10,444 nt of DNA from CBDUUP01 sp965370435 (GTDB lineage: Bacteria > Chloroflexota > Anaerolineae > Anaerolineales > UBA11579), in NCBI GenBank assembly GCA_965370435.1, contig CBDUUP010000134.1, positions 1 to 10,444 on the forward strand, in the 5' to 3' direction. Position numbers and translations under genes: made by a program. Positions 4,206 through 10,257 of the stretch are shown one piece after another. How positions within the stretch are numbered: the stretch's first letter is position 1; each line of letters begins with the position of its first letter. The notes below the pieces were generated by a model. The model saw nothing but the letters and a program-made list of their open reading frames with translations. It made no database searches and had not been told where the DNA came from.

Positions 4206-5123
4206 ATGAAAAATCGCCCGTATCGCATAGCACTCCCCCTCGCATTGCTCCTCCTCCTGATAACGATCACCGGCTGTACTGCCGCGCCCTCCTCCCCGGA
4301 GACCGCCGCACCATCATCTCCGACATTCACGCCCATCCCCCATACCGCCACGCTGATGCCTCCCACCCCAACCAACACGGCCACATCCACCCACACGCCC
4401 ACCTTGACCGCCACCCTAACCGCCACCCTAACCGCCACCCTCACCGCCACCGAAGAGGTCGTCATTCTCACAGTTAATCAAAACGCCATATGCCGCACCG
4501 GCCCCCACTTGATCTATGACCTGGCCGCCTATCTCACGCCGGGGTACAGCTCACCGGTGTTGGGGCGGCACGATGTGGAGGACAACGTCTGGTGGGTGAT
4601 CTACTTGCCCGACAGCGAGGAGACCTGCTGGATATCCAACCTGGTGGTGGACGTCACCGGGGATCCCGAGGCGGTCCAGTACGTCGAAGCGCCGCCCACC
4701 CCCACCCCCCTACCCTCCGCCACCTCCATCCAGGGCGTCCCTTACCTGGTGGTGATCCTGGGAACCGGCGGCCCCATGGGCTGCGGAGACAGCCTGGCGC
4801 CGATCTATTCCAGTATTCCCCACACCAATAAACCCGCCGAGAACATCGCCAACTCCCTCAAAGCGCTGTTCGACAGCCCGCTTCACCTCAACGGAAACAC
4901 CTTCAACCCGACCTATCCTTCCAATCTAAAAGTTGTCAAGGTCACTCTCAACGGGAACAGCGCAACGGTGAAGATCACCGGGACTCTGGTCATGCCCTCC
5001 AACGACTGCGACCGGATCAGGATGGCCCAACAGATTGTCCGCACCGCGGCGATCTTCGGCCACAGCGCCATTGTCTGGTTCAACAACGCGCTGCTGGAAG
5101 ACCTTCTGCTCCCAGGCGCGTGA
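4206..5123 (+). CDS. SH3b-GerMN domain lipoprotein, paralog 3 (305 aa)
   Basis: The start is ATG 4206 with CGGAGA at 4196-4201. An in-frame ATG at 4167 would put 13 odd residues before the signal peptide and falls inside the repeat element. Signal peptide 1-23 has lipobox Ile-Thr-Gly-Cys24. The linker 25-84 is Thr/Pro-rich and includes four perfect Leu-Thr-Ala-Thr units (67-82). The SH3b-like domain spans about 85-150 with Cys96-Arg-Thr-Gly-Pro and Thr-Cys141-Trp. The GerMN-like part, about 178-303, has Gly-Cys193-Gly-Asp-Ser and Asn-Asp-Cys268. All four Cys of the paralogs are kept, but the C-terminal part has diverged most (Met-Ala-Gln-Gln in place of Ile-Glu-Ala-Gln; different tail). Its stop overlaps the acetyltransferase start (TGATG). 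Likely a lipid-anchored envelope protein. Confidence 0.87.
   Translation: MKNRPYRIALPLALLLLLITITGCTAAPSSPETAAPSSPTFTPIPHTATLMPPTPTNTATSTHTPTLTATLTATLTATLTATEEVVILTVNQNAICRTGPHLIYDLAAYLTPGYSSPVLGRHDVEDNVWWVIYLPDSEETCWISNLVVDVTGDPEAVQYVEAPPTPTPLPSATSIQGVPYLVVILGTGGPMGCGDSLAPIYSSIPHTNKPAENIANSLKALFDSPLHLNGNTFNPTYPSNLKVVKVTLNGNSATVKITGTLVMPSNDCDRIRMAQQIVRTAAIFGHSAIVWFNNALLEDLLLPGA
4404..4451 (+). repeat. 12-nt in-frame tandem repeat, four units
   Basis: Four consecutive 12-base units of the form CTAACCGCCACC, differing only in the first codon (TTG, CTA, CTA, CTC), encode Leu-Thr-Ala-Thr four times in the linker of lipoprotein paralog 3. Units two and three are identical. Slippage here would change linker length without breaking the frame. 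Confidence 0.85.
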
Positions 5124-5674
5124 TGTTCGAGATACGTCCCTTGATCCAATTCGATGCAGCCCAATTCCAAGAGACCGCCACCGGCTACGTCTCCAACGCC
5201 AGGTACGTAGTCCGCAAATCCGAATCTGACGCCCGCGCCGCCATCACTCTGGAACTGGAAGAACTGAAGACGCCTTACACCAAAACCTGGGACTACGGCG
5301 AGGAGGATTGGGCACGTTACCGTCAGGTGGTCGAACGAGGATTCTCTTTGGGCATGTACGACGGCGATCTGCTCATCGCCCTGGCCATCGCGGAAGCGGT
5401 GCAATGGAATCGCTCCTTCTGGGTTTGGGAATTCCACGTGGCCCCATCCCACCAGGGCCGGGGCGCGGGAGGCCAACTCATGGAGGCTCTGGCGGAGAAG
5501 GCCGCCCAAGCCGGAATGCGGGTGATGGTCTGCGAGACCCAGAATACCAACCTCCCCGCCATCCGCTTCTACCGCCAGGCCGGTTTCGAGATCGGCGGTC
5601 TGGACCTCTCTTACTACAGCAACCAAGATGTTGAAGAGGGCGAGGTCGCGATTTTCATGAAAAGGAAATTGTAG
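5123..5674 (+). CDS. GNAT N-acetyltransferase, streptothricin acetyltransferase-like
   Basis: A 183-aa protein of the Gcn5-related N-acetyltransferase fold, which moves acetyl from acetyl-CoA to an amine. The acetyl-CoA pyrophosphate loop is Gln111-Gly-Arg-Gly-Ala-Gly116, after the strand Trp-Glu-Phe-His-Val-Ala. The core ends with Glu-Thr-Gln (138-140), Asn143 and Phe149-Tyr-Arg-Gln-Ala-Gly-Phe155. The Glu-Thr-Gln, the following Asp-Leu-Ser-Tyr-Tyr-Ser-Asn and the final Ala-Ile-Phe segment resemble the Sat family that acetylates streptothricin. The substrate cannot be fixed from this alone; many such proteins are housekeeping or of unknown substrate. ATG 5123 shares its A with the preceding stop; GTG 5120 is an alternative. 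Translational coupling to lipoprotein 3 is likely. No signal peptide, so cytoplasmic. Confidence 0.88.
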   Translation: MFEIRPLIQFDAAQFQETATGYVSNARYVVRKSESDARAAITLELEELKTPYTKTWDYGEEDWARYRQVVERGFSLGMYDGDLLIALAIAEAVQWNRSFWVWEFHVAPSHQGRGAGGQLMEALAEKAAQAGMRVMVCETQNTNLPAIRFYRQAGFEIGGLDLSYYSNQDVEEGEVAIFMKRKL

Positions 5675-5675
5675 G

Positions 5676-5746
5676 GGCTGGGGTTGTCCCTGCCGGTAAA
5701 TGTCATTCCGAGCGCCCCACGACACCACTGGCGCGGATCAGTGGGG
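5676..5746. repeat. two short hairpins, repeat remnants
   Basis: Right after the acetyltransferase stop, GGC-T-GGG (5676-5682) pairs with CCC-T-GCC (5688-5694). Further on CCACTG (5725-5730) pairs with CAGTGG (5739-5744), flanked by CCCCAC (5715-5720) and GTGGGG (5741-5746) as alternative partners. No T tract follows, so neither is a standard terminator. The block TGTCATTCCGAGCG (5701-5714) recalls a common intergenic repeat; this is from memory and weak. Confidence 0.4.
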
Positions 5747-5759
5747 AAGAAACAAAACG

Positions 5760-5836
5760 TTTATCCGCTAATAACGCTAATCTCACGAATTTTTTTAAAG
5801 TTTTTATTCGCGTTATTCGTGTAATTCGCGGATAAA
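5760..5836. repeat. 77-bp nested palindromic repeat element
   Basis: The ends TTTATCCGC (5760-5768) and GCGGATAAA (5828-5836) are perfect inverted copies. A second perfect pair, AATAACGC (5770-5777) and GCGTTATT (5810-5817), nests inside, and CACGAAT has a partial partner in ATTCGTG. The centre is T-rich. Its structure matches the other nested palindromes here but its sequence is unrelated. Confidence 0.75.
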
Positions 5837-5902
5837 AAAATTTTAACATGAAGATTCTTGCTAAAGAAGGATTTTCCTGGTTAGACTCTAAGGGTCTGGG
5901 CG

Positions 5903-5919
5903 CCGGGCTTCGGCCTCGG
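5903..5919 (+). other. UUCG-tetraloop hairpin upstream of MOSC gene
   Basis: CCGGGC TTCG GCCTCGG folds into a stem closed by C(UUCG)G, an unusually stable tetraloop, with one bulged C at 5917 and one G-U pair. A TATAAT box lies just downstream at 5937-5942, so the hairpin is probably outside the MOSC transcript if that promoter is used. It may instead end leftover transcripts from upstream, though it lacks a T tract. Confidence 0.4.
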
Positions 5920-5936
5920 AAAGACAAGTTCGCGGG

Positions 5937-5942
5937 TATAAT
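5937..5942 (+). promoter_or_regulatory. possible -10 box for MOSC gene
   Basis: TATAAT 58 bp before the MOSC start codon. No convincing -35 box is visible at 16-18 bp. Placement in an AT-rich leader just before a gene with a good ribosome-binding site makes it plausible. Confidence 0.35.
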
Positions 5943-6000
5943 TATCGGATAAAAAATATCTTATTAATTTTACCAATACCTGAAACGAGGTGAACGAACA

Positions 6001-6462
6001 ATGAAAGCGACCATTATCGGTATTTACACTGCCCCCCAGAACGGAGCGCCAATCGAATCCCAGGAAGAAATCCGCGCTGTGCCAGGCCAGGGTTTGGAAG
6101 GCGACCGCCACTTCAAGACATTGACCGCCTCCGCCCAACCGGACCCCTCCCGCGAGATCACGTTGATCGAGATCGAAGCCCTGGAAGCCATCCAGCGAGA
6201 CTACCAGGTCGAAATCCAACCCGGCGAGAGCCGCCGCAACCTGGTCACGCGGGGCATGCCCCTCAACCATCTGGTCGGCCAGGAGTTCAAGGCCGGCCCC
6301 GTAACCCTGCGGGGCGTGCGCCTCTGCGAACCCTGCAACCACCTGGCCCTGGTCACCGGCCGCGAGAAAATCCTCCCCGCCCTGGTGCACCGGGGCGGCC
6401 TCCGCGCCCAGATCCTCACCGAAGGGATCATCCAAGTCGGCGACCTCATAATAACCCCATAG
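6001..6462 (+). CDS. MOSC domain-containing protein, 153 aa
   Basis: A stand-alone MOSC domain, the C-terminal domain of molybdenum-cofactor sulfurases, which is thought to bind or carry sulfur for metal-sulfur chemistry. Matching features are Gly31-Leu-Glu-Gly-Asp-Arg-His37 and Glu-Ile-Thr-Leu-Ile-Glu-Ile-Glu-Ala-Leu (52-61). The block Glu76-Ser-Arg-Arg-Asn-Leu-Val-Thr-Arg-Gly85 fits as well. The conserved Cys motif is Leu-Cys109-Glu-Pro-Cys112 and the C-terminal hallmark is His130-Arg-Gly-Gly-Leu-Arg-Ala136. The length is full for a single-domain member, so the gene looks intact. ATG 6001 has an excellent ribosome-binding site (AGGTGA, 5988-5993, seven bases away). It stands alone between repeat-rich spacers and is convergent with the minus-strand cluster. 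The real substrate is unknown for most single-domain MOSC proteins. Confidence 0.9.
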   Translation: MKATIIGIYTAPQNGAPIESQEEIRAVPGQGLEGDRHFKTLTASAQPDPSREITLIEIEALEAIQRDYQVEIQPGESRRNLVTRGMPLNHLVGQEFKAGPVTLRGVRLCEPCNHLALVTGREKILPALVHRGGLRAQILTEGIIQVGDLIITP

Positions 6463-6468
6463 CGCTAT

Positions 6469-6484
6469 GTTAAGCTAAATGTTG
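6469..6484. repeat. 16-nt direct repeat, two copies 159 bp apart
   Basis: GTTAAGCTAAATGTTG occurs here and identically at 6628-6643. The copies bracket the hairpin element at 6508-6548. They could be a duplication made when that element inserted, or parts of two copies of a larger repeat. Confidence 0.8.
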
Positions 6485-6507
6485 AAAAGAAATATTAACC
6501 ACGAAGG

Positions 6508-6548
6508 CACCAAGACACGAAGATAAACAAAAACTTTGTGTCTTGGTG
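6508..6548. repeat. 15-bp stem repeat (CACGAAG type), possible terminator
   Basis: CACCAAGACACGAAG (6508-6522) pairs with CTTTGTGTCTTGGTG (6534-6548) over 15 bp with one G-U, around an 11-nt A-rich loop. The left flank AACCACGAAGG belongs to the same repeat type, which I recall as a common environmental intergenic repeat. It lies 45 bp after the MOSC stop and could also stop transcription from either side, though T runs are short. Confidence 0.7.
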
Positions 6549-6618
6549 TTAAAAACCTTACCCTGTAATTCAAAAAAAACACCGAGAAAAATGTACAAAA
6601 ATCATCTTGACTAAACAA

Positions 6619-6755
6619 TAGTGTTAAGTTAAGCTAAATGTTGGCAAAATATTGAAACACTGAACCACTGAAAAGCTTTTTCCCTGATAAACTCAGTGTA
6701 ACAATGATTTCTATGAGGTGGGAAAGATGTGAAAAATTCTTCTTAACTTACACTA
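6619..6755. repeat. 137-bp nested palindromic element
   Basis: The outer arms TAGTGTTAAGTTAAG (6619-6633) and CTTAACTTACACTA (6742-6755) are inverted copies differing by one missing base. Inside, ACACTGA (6657-6663) and TCAGTGT (6693-6699) are perfect inverted copies around a centre with AAAAGCTTTT. No gene is present. The layout suggests a non-autonomous mobile repeat, perhaps with a second repeat at its core. Confidence 0.6.
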
Positions 6756-6784
6756 GGCATATCGCCTTGAAAATCTGCCAACAT

Positions 6785-6812
6785 GCAATCTGCAAACCGC
6801 AATTCGCAAATC
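6785..6812. repeat. heptamer tandem array, four units
   Basis: Four contiguous 7-base units: GCAATCT, GCAAACC, GCAATTC, GCAAATC. A looser fifth, TTCAACC, reaches 6819. The array ends just before the stop codon of the minus-strand toroid-enzyme gene at 6822. Confidence 0.7.
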
Positions 6813-6821
6813 TTCAACCGG

Positions 6822-8441
6822 TCAACCTTCAACATCCCTCCCCAAGTGCAAGGCTCTCTCCGCCTCTACAACGCCCTCCTCCATTCGCCGGAAAGCCCCC
6901 GCCTCCCCCGCCTGATAGAACTTGGCGCTGGGCACCACCCGGAAGGAGGATGCGGGCGAAACCGTCAGCTTATCGCCCGGCTTCAACCCCTGAATGGCGT
7001 CTTCGATGGTCAGCGTATCGCTGGCGTAATCCAAGCGCAGCCGCCGCTCCAGAACGACGCCGGGCAGTTCGGCGGGGGCTTTGATGAGCGCTCGCTTGAA
7101 GACCGCGTTCATGGCCGGCCCCAGGAAACTCAAGAGGCGCAAGGCCACCGTCTTCAAGCTTCCGGCCACCAACGTCCTATAGCGCATGAAGGGCGCCCTC
7201 ACCCGCCATTCAACCCCCTCCGCGGTCTCAGTAACTGTCGCTTCAACGTCCTCATCCACCACGCAGGTGGCGTATACCAGCCCCCCCCGCTCAACCCGGT
7301 AGCCGCCGTCATCAACCACCTCTCCCCGGTCCTCCACCTGGAAGGCCCCCCCCTTGTTCAGCCCCACCAAGACCACCGTCTCTGCCTTGCGGCAGGCGTA
7401 GAGGTGCGCCTCTGGATAGGCGGCGTACTCCCAGTCTGCAATCTCCGGTAAGGACAAGGTCTCCGGCGGGCCGTTTTGCGCCCGGCGCAGGGCCGTCATC
7501 GCCAGCGAGGGCAGGCAGTAGTGCATCAGGTAGCGGTCGTCCAATTTTTCGTATCCCGCCCGCAGGTCCAGCCGCCCCAATCGGCTTGCCAGACGCGGGT
7601 CAGCGTAGGCCGCCTCCAATATGCCGAAAGGCAGGAAGTAGGTCGTGCTGCGGGAAGCGAACTCCCCGCCCAGCCGCCCAGCCGGGGTCACAAAATCGGC
7701 GATGAACGCCCCCAGCCCGGCCAGTTTGTCCCCCGCCGGGAAGCTCCCGTCAGCCTGGATATAGCCCAGATAATTCAACGTCACCGTGCTGTAGCCCAGG
7801 TCGGCTCCCCCGTATTCCCTGAAACTCCCTCCCTGTTCAGGGCGATCCAGAAGCCGCTCGACGGTGGTTTGCGCCTCGCTCGTCCGCCACTGATTGGTCT
7901 GGCTGTACAACGCCAGGAAAGCGGCCCCCGCCACATCCTGGTTGGCCGCCGGGGAGGGCGACCGGTTGACCAGCGCCTCCGCGGTTCTCCGCAGCCCCTC
8001 GCTCTCCAGGATTTCGGTCTGCCCCAGCATCAACGCCGACTTGAGCGCCGCATACCCGGCAAACACCGTGGCCGGGAAGGAACCCTCGCCTGGATAATAT
8101 TCATCTACCATGCCCCCCCGTCCGACCAATTTCACGGTTCGGCGGTTGATAGCCCGGGCCAATTCCTCCCAGTACGCCTTATCCTCAGCCTTCAGATAGC
8201 GGCAGTTGGAAAAATCCACCAACTCTGCCAGAGCCGCCAACGCCGCCAGGGTCAGGCTGGTCTGCTGGAGAACTCCGGAGTCGAAGTCGTGCAACCGGTA
8301 CATCCAGAATTGGCGGTCGCCCGAGCCGTAGGTGGGCGAATCCGGGTCGCGGTCTATCTGGGTCAGCAGCCGGGGATAGAATCCGTCCAATAAATTCAGC
8401 AGCGTTTCCAGGTCGTAGATTTGGGGTTGGGAGGCGGCCAT
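6822..8441 (-). CDS. predicted alpha-toroid carbohydrate-active enzyme, 539 aa
   Basis: I do not recognise a named family with certainty. The start is ATG 8441-8439 with AGGGGA six bases upstream, ten bases after the nitroreductase stop; a TTG at 8459 is a weaker start. There is no signal peptide, so it is probably cytoplasmic. The first 325 residues are helical, with regularly spaced blocks typical of an (alpha/alpha) toroid. These include 41-71 (Gly-Asp-Arg-Gln-Phe-Trp...), 113-134 (Asp-Glu-Tyr-Tyr-Pro-Gly-Glu-Gly-Ser-Phe), 208-228 (Arg-Glu-Tyr-Gly-Gly-Ala-Asp-Leu-Gly-Tyr) and 255-277 (Gly-Arg-Leu-Gly-Gly-Glu-Phe-Ala-Ser-Arg-Ser). The clustered Tyr, Glu, Asp and Arg suggest a sugar-binding cleft. 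Residues about 340-539 are mostly strands, like the beta-sandwich of heparinase II/III-type lyases. With its neighbours it may act on a surface polysaccharide precursor. Lyase, hydrolase or epimerase cannot be told apart. Confidence 0.8.
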   Translation of the reverse strand: MAASQPQIYDLETLLNLLDGFYPRLLTQIDRDPDSPTYGSGDRQFWMYRLHDFDSGVLQQTSLTLAALAALAELVDFSNCRYLKAEDKAYWEELARAINRRTVKLVGRGGMVDEYYPGEGSFPATVFAGYAALKSALMLGQTEILESEGLRRTAEALVNRSPSPAANQDVAGAAFLALYSQTNQWRTSEAQTTVERLLDRPEQGGSFREYGGADLGYSTVTLNYLGYIQADGSFPAGDKLAGLGAFIADFVTPAGRLGGEFASRSTTYFLPFGILEAAYADPRLASRLGRLDLRAGYEKLDDRYLMHYCLPSLAMTALRRAQNGPPETLSLPEIADWEYAAYPEAHLYACRKAETVVLVGLNKGGAFQVEDRGEVVDDGGYRVERGGLVYATCVVDEDVEATVTETAEGVEWRVRAPFMRYRTLVAGSLKTVALRLLSFLGPAMNAVFKRALIKAPAELPGVVLERRLRLDYASDTLTIEDAIQGLKPGDKLTVSPASSFRVVPSAKFYQAGEAGAFRRMEEGVVEAERALHLGRDVEG

Positions 8442-8451
8442 GATGAATCCC

Positions 8452-9219
8452 CTAATCAAAATTCTCGTAATAGAACTTCTTCTCGAAGCGTTTGACGTAA
8501 TCTTTCAAACGCCGACGGATGAAGACCGGGATTTTGTAATACCCGAAACGGGCGATAGTGCGGAAGAAGGTGCGCCGCCGCTCCTTGAACACCAGCCCCT
8601 CCGAGACGAAGCGGTTGCGCATGATGACCCGTTCCACGTCCTGCTTGCGGGGCAGCAAATTGACCTTGCTCCGGTAATATCCAAAGCTCACCAGGGCGAT
8701 GGGTTCGTAAAACGAGTGGATATTGAACATCCGCCGCACTTCCGACTTGTTGGGCAGGTGGCCGATCCAGCAGCTCCCCACTCCGACCGAATGGGCCAGC
8801 AGTTGGAAGGTGGTGATGAAGGCCGCCCCGCTCTGAATGTGGTCCTGCCATTCCAGGTTGTCGCTTTCCTTGTTGTAGCACAACAGGAAACACTGCTTCA
8901 CGTTCTGCAAAAAAGAGGCCGAACCGCGCTCGATCAGGTCTTGGATGATGGCCGGGTCGTCAATGTGGATCACCTTCCATTGCTGCTCGTTGCAAGCCGT
9001 GGGCGCGTGCATGGCATTGCCCACCAGCCATTCGAAGGTCTCCATATCCACCGGCTCTGGGCGATAGGCCCGCGAAGTGCGCCGCGTGTTGATCGCGTCC
9101 AGCAGCGGCATCATCGGATTGGGCGCGTCCACCAAGGCTCCCGGCTGCATGAACCGCCCATCATAAGGCACCGAACCTTGCCCGTCCATATCGAATATCG
9201 GGTATTTACTCTCGCTCAA
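8452..9219 (-). CDS. nitroreductase-family protein with basic C-terminal tail, 255 aa
   Basis: A flavin-binding nitroreductase fold. Matching motifs are Arg46-Arg-Thr-Ser-Arg50-Ala-Tyr (FMN phosphate contact), Ala72-Pro-Thr-Ala-Cys-Asn77-Glu-Gln-Gln-Trp81, and the helix Gly131-Ala-Ala-Phe...Leu-Leu-Ala-His-Ser-Val-Gly-Val-Gly-Ser-Cys-Trp-Ile-Gly-His. These enzymes reduce substrates with NAD(P)H through FMN. Residues 212-255 extend past the usual fold with many Arg/Lys and Phe/Tyr and could bind the membrane. The start is TTG 9219-9217, supported by AGAGGTG at 9231-9225; the first in-frame ATG is at 9189 with no such site. It is co-directional with a polyprenyl glycosyltransferase upstream and the toroid enzyme downstream. 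Members in glycan clusters may alter a sugar or lipid carrier; the substrate here is unknown. Confidence 0.87.
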   Translation of the reverse strand: MSESKYPIFDMDGQGSVPYDGRFMQPGALVDAPNPMMPLLDAINTRRTSRAYRPEPVDMETFEWLVGNAMHAPTACNEQQWKVIHIDDPAIIQDLIERGSASFLQNVKQCFLLCYNKESDNLEWQDHIQSGAAFITTFQLLAHSVGVGSCWIGHLPNKSEVRRMFNIHSFYEPIALVSFGYYRSKVNLLPRKQDVERVIMRNRFVSEGLVFKERRRTFFRTIARFGYYKIPVFIRRRLKDYVKRFEKKFYYENFD

Positions 9220-9290
9220 ATCTTCACCTCTAAATTAATCGCCATACATAATTCCTGGCCGAATACGCAACCCCTGCATCTAAACTCTCT

Positions 9291-9330
9291 ACCAACTACA
9301 AAACTACCCAACTATCTAACTACCCAACTA
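9291..9330. repeat. octamer tandem array, five units
   Basis: Five contiguous 8-base units ending in AACTA: ACCAACTA, CAAAACTA, CCCAACTA, TCTAACTA, CCCAACTA. A decayed sixth follows. It fills the spacer between the glycosyltransferase stop and the nitroreductase start on the minus strand, so it would lie within a shared transcript. Confidence 0.8.
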
Positions 9331-9345
9331 ATCTCCCAACTTCTT

Positions 9346-10257
9346 TTAAATAGAATAATCTCGCTCGCTGCTATAGGTCCCCAGGTTTATCATTTCGGCC
9401 AGCAGCCCAAACGAGACGAACTGCACTCCAATGATGATAAGCAGCGTTCCCAGCATCAGCAGGGGCCGGTCCCCGATCAGGTTGCCCATCAGTTTCACAA
9501 TCACCAGATACAGGTCAATGAGAAAGCCCACGCTGAAGGAGATGATCCCCAGCCAGCCGAAGAAATGCAGCGGGCGGCGGGTGAAGCGGGTCAGGAAAGA
9601 CACTGTCATAAAGTCGAACAAACCGCGCAGCAATCGCTCGATGCCGTATTTGGACTGCCCAAACCTCCGGGGATGGTGCTTGACCTTGATCTCTCCCACC
9701 CGGAATCCGCGTTGGTGCGCCAGCACCGGAATATAGCGGTGCATTTCGCCATACAGGGTGATCTCCTCGGCCACTTCCCGGCGCATGGCCTTGAACCCGC
9801 AGTTGAAATCGTGGATCTGGATGCCCGAAGTCGTCCGAATAGTGAAATTCGCCAATTTAGAGGGCAGGGTTTTGGAAAGGGGGTCCAACCGGGGGAACTT
9901 CCAACCCGTCACCAGGTCGTAGCCCTGCTCCAGTTTTTCCAGGAAGCGGGGGATCTCCACCGGGTCGTCCTGCAGGTCGGCGTCCAGGGTGAAGATGATC
10001 TCGCCCTGCGCCTCGGCGAACCCCGCCGCCAGCGCCGCCGACTTGCCGAAGTTCCGCCGGAACTGGATCACCTTGACCCGCCCGTCCGCCTGGTGCAGCC
10101 CTTCCAACACCTCAAAAGACCCGTCCCGGCTGCCGTCGTCCACGAAGATGATCTCGTATTCGCCGCCCACCCCCGCCAGACTCTGGCCGAGCTGCTCGTG
10201 CAGCGCAACCAGGCTCTCCGCCTCGTTATATACCGGAATTACAACGGATATGTCCAT
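9346..10257 (-). CDS. family 2 glycosyltransferase, GtrB/DPM1-like, two C-terminal TM helices
   Basis: An inverting GT-A enzyme that probably moves a sugar from a nucleotide donor to polyprenyl phosphate at the inner face of the membrane. Motifs in order: Val5-Val-Ile-Pro-Val-Tyr-Asn-Glu, Val39-Asp-Asp-Gly-Ser (nucleotide), Arg68-Asn-Phe-Gly-Lys, and the metal-binding Asp92-Ala-Asp94 with Leu-Gln-Asp-Asp-Pro. Next come Asp150-Phe-Asn-Cys-Gly-Phe-Lys and Arg198-Phe-Gly-Gln-Ser-Lys-Tyr-Gly205. Two membrane helices follow, about 230-254 and 265-288, as in GtrB, ArnC and similar proteins. Full length (303 aa) and all key residues are present. ATG 10257-10255 is the only good in-frame start near the first strand; no clear ribosome-binding site is seen. 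It is the first visible gene of the minus-strand cluster and would supply a lipid-linked sugar. Confidence 0.93.
   Translation of the reverse strand: MDISVVIPVYNEAESLVALHEQLGQSLAGVGGEYEIIFVDDGSRDGSFEVLEGLHQADGRVKVIQFRRNFGKSAALAAGFAEAQGEIIFTLDADLQDDPVEIPRFLEKLEQGYDLVTGWKFPRLDPLSKTLPSKLANFTIRTTSGIQIHDFNCGFKAMRREVAEEITLYGEMHRYIPVLAHQRGFRVGEIKVKHHPRRFGQSKYGIERLLRGLFDFMTVSFLTRFTRRPLHFFGWLGIISFSVGFLIDLYLVIVKLMGNLIGDRPLLMLGTLLIIIGVQFVSFGLLAEMINLGTYSSERDYSI

Noticed and set aside
5881..6435. Minus-strand frame of 184 codons
   Set aside because: Antisense to the MOSC gene, which has conserved motifs and a strong ribosome-binding site.
6785..6812. CRISPR array
   Set aside because: The repeats are contiguous 7-base units without spacers; no direct repeats of 20-40 bases with unique spacers are seen anywhere in the window.
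7476..8393. Plus-strand open frame of 305 codons
   Set aside because: Antisense to the 539-aa toroid-enzyme gene, with composition dominated by Arg, Gln and Pro and no ribosome-binding site or motif.
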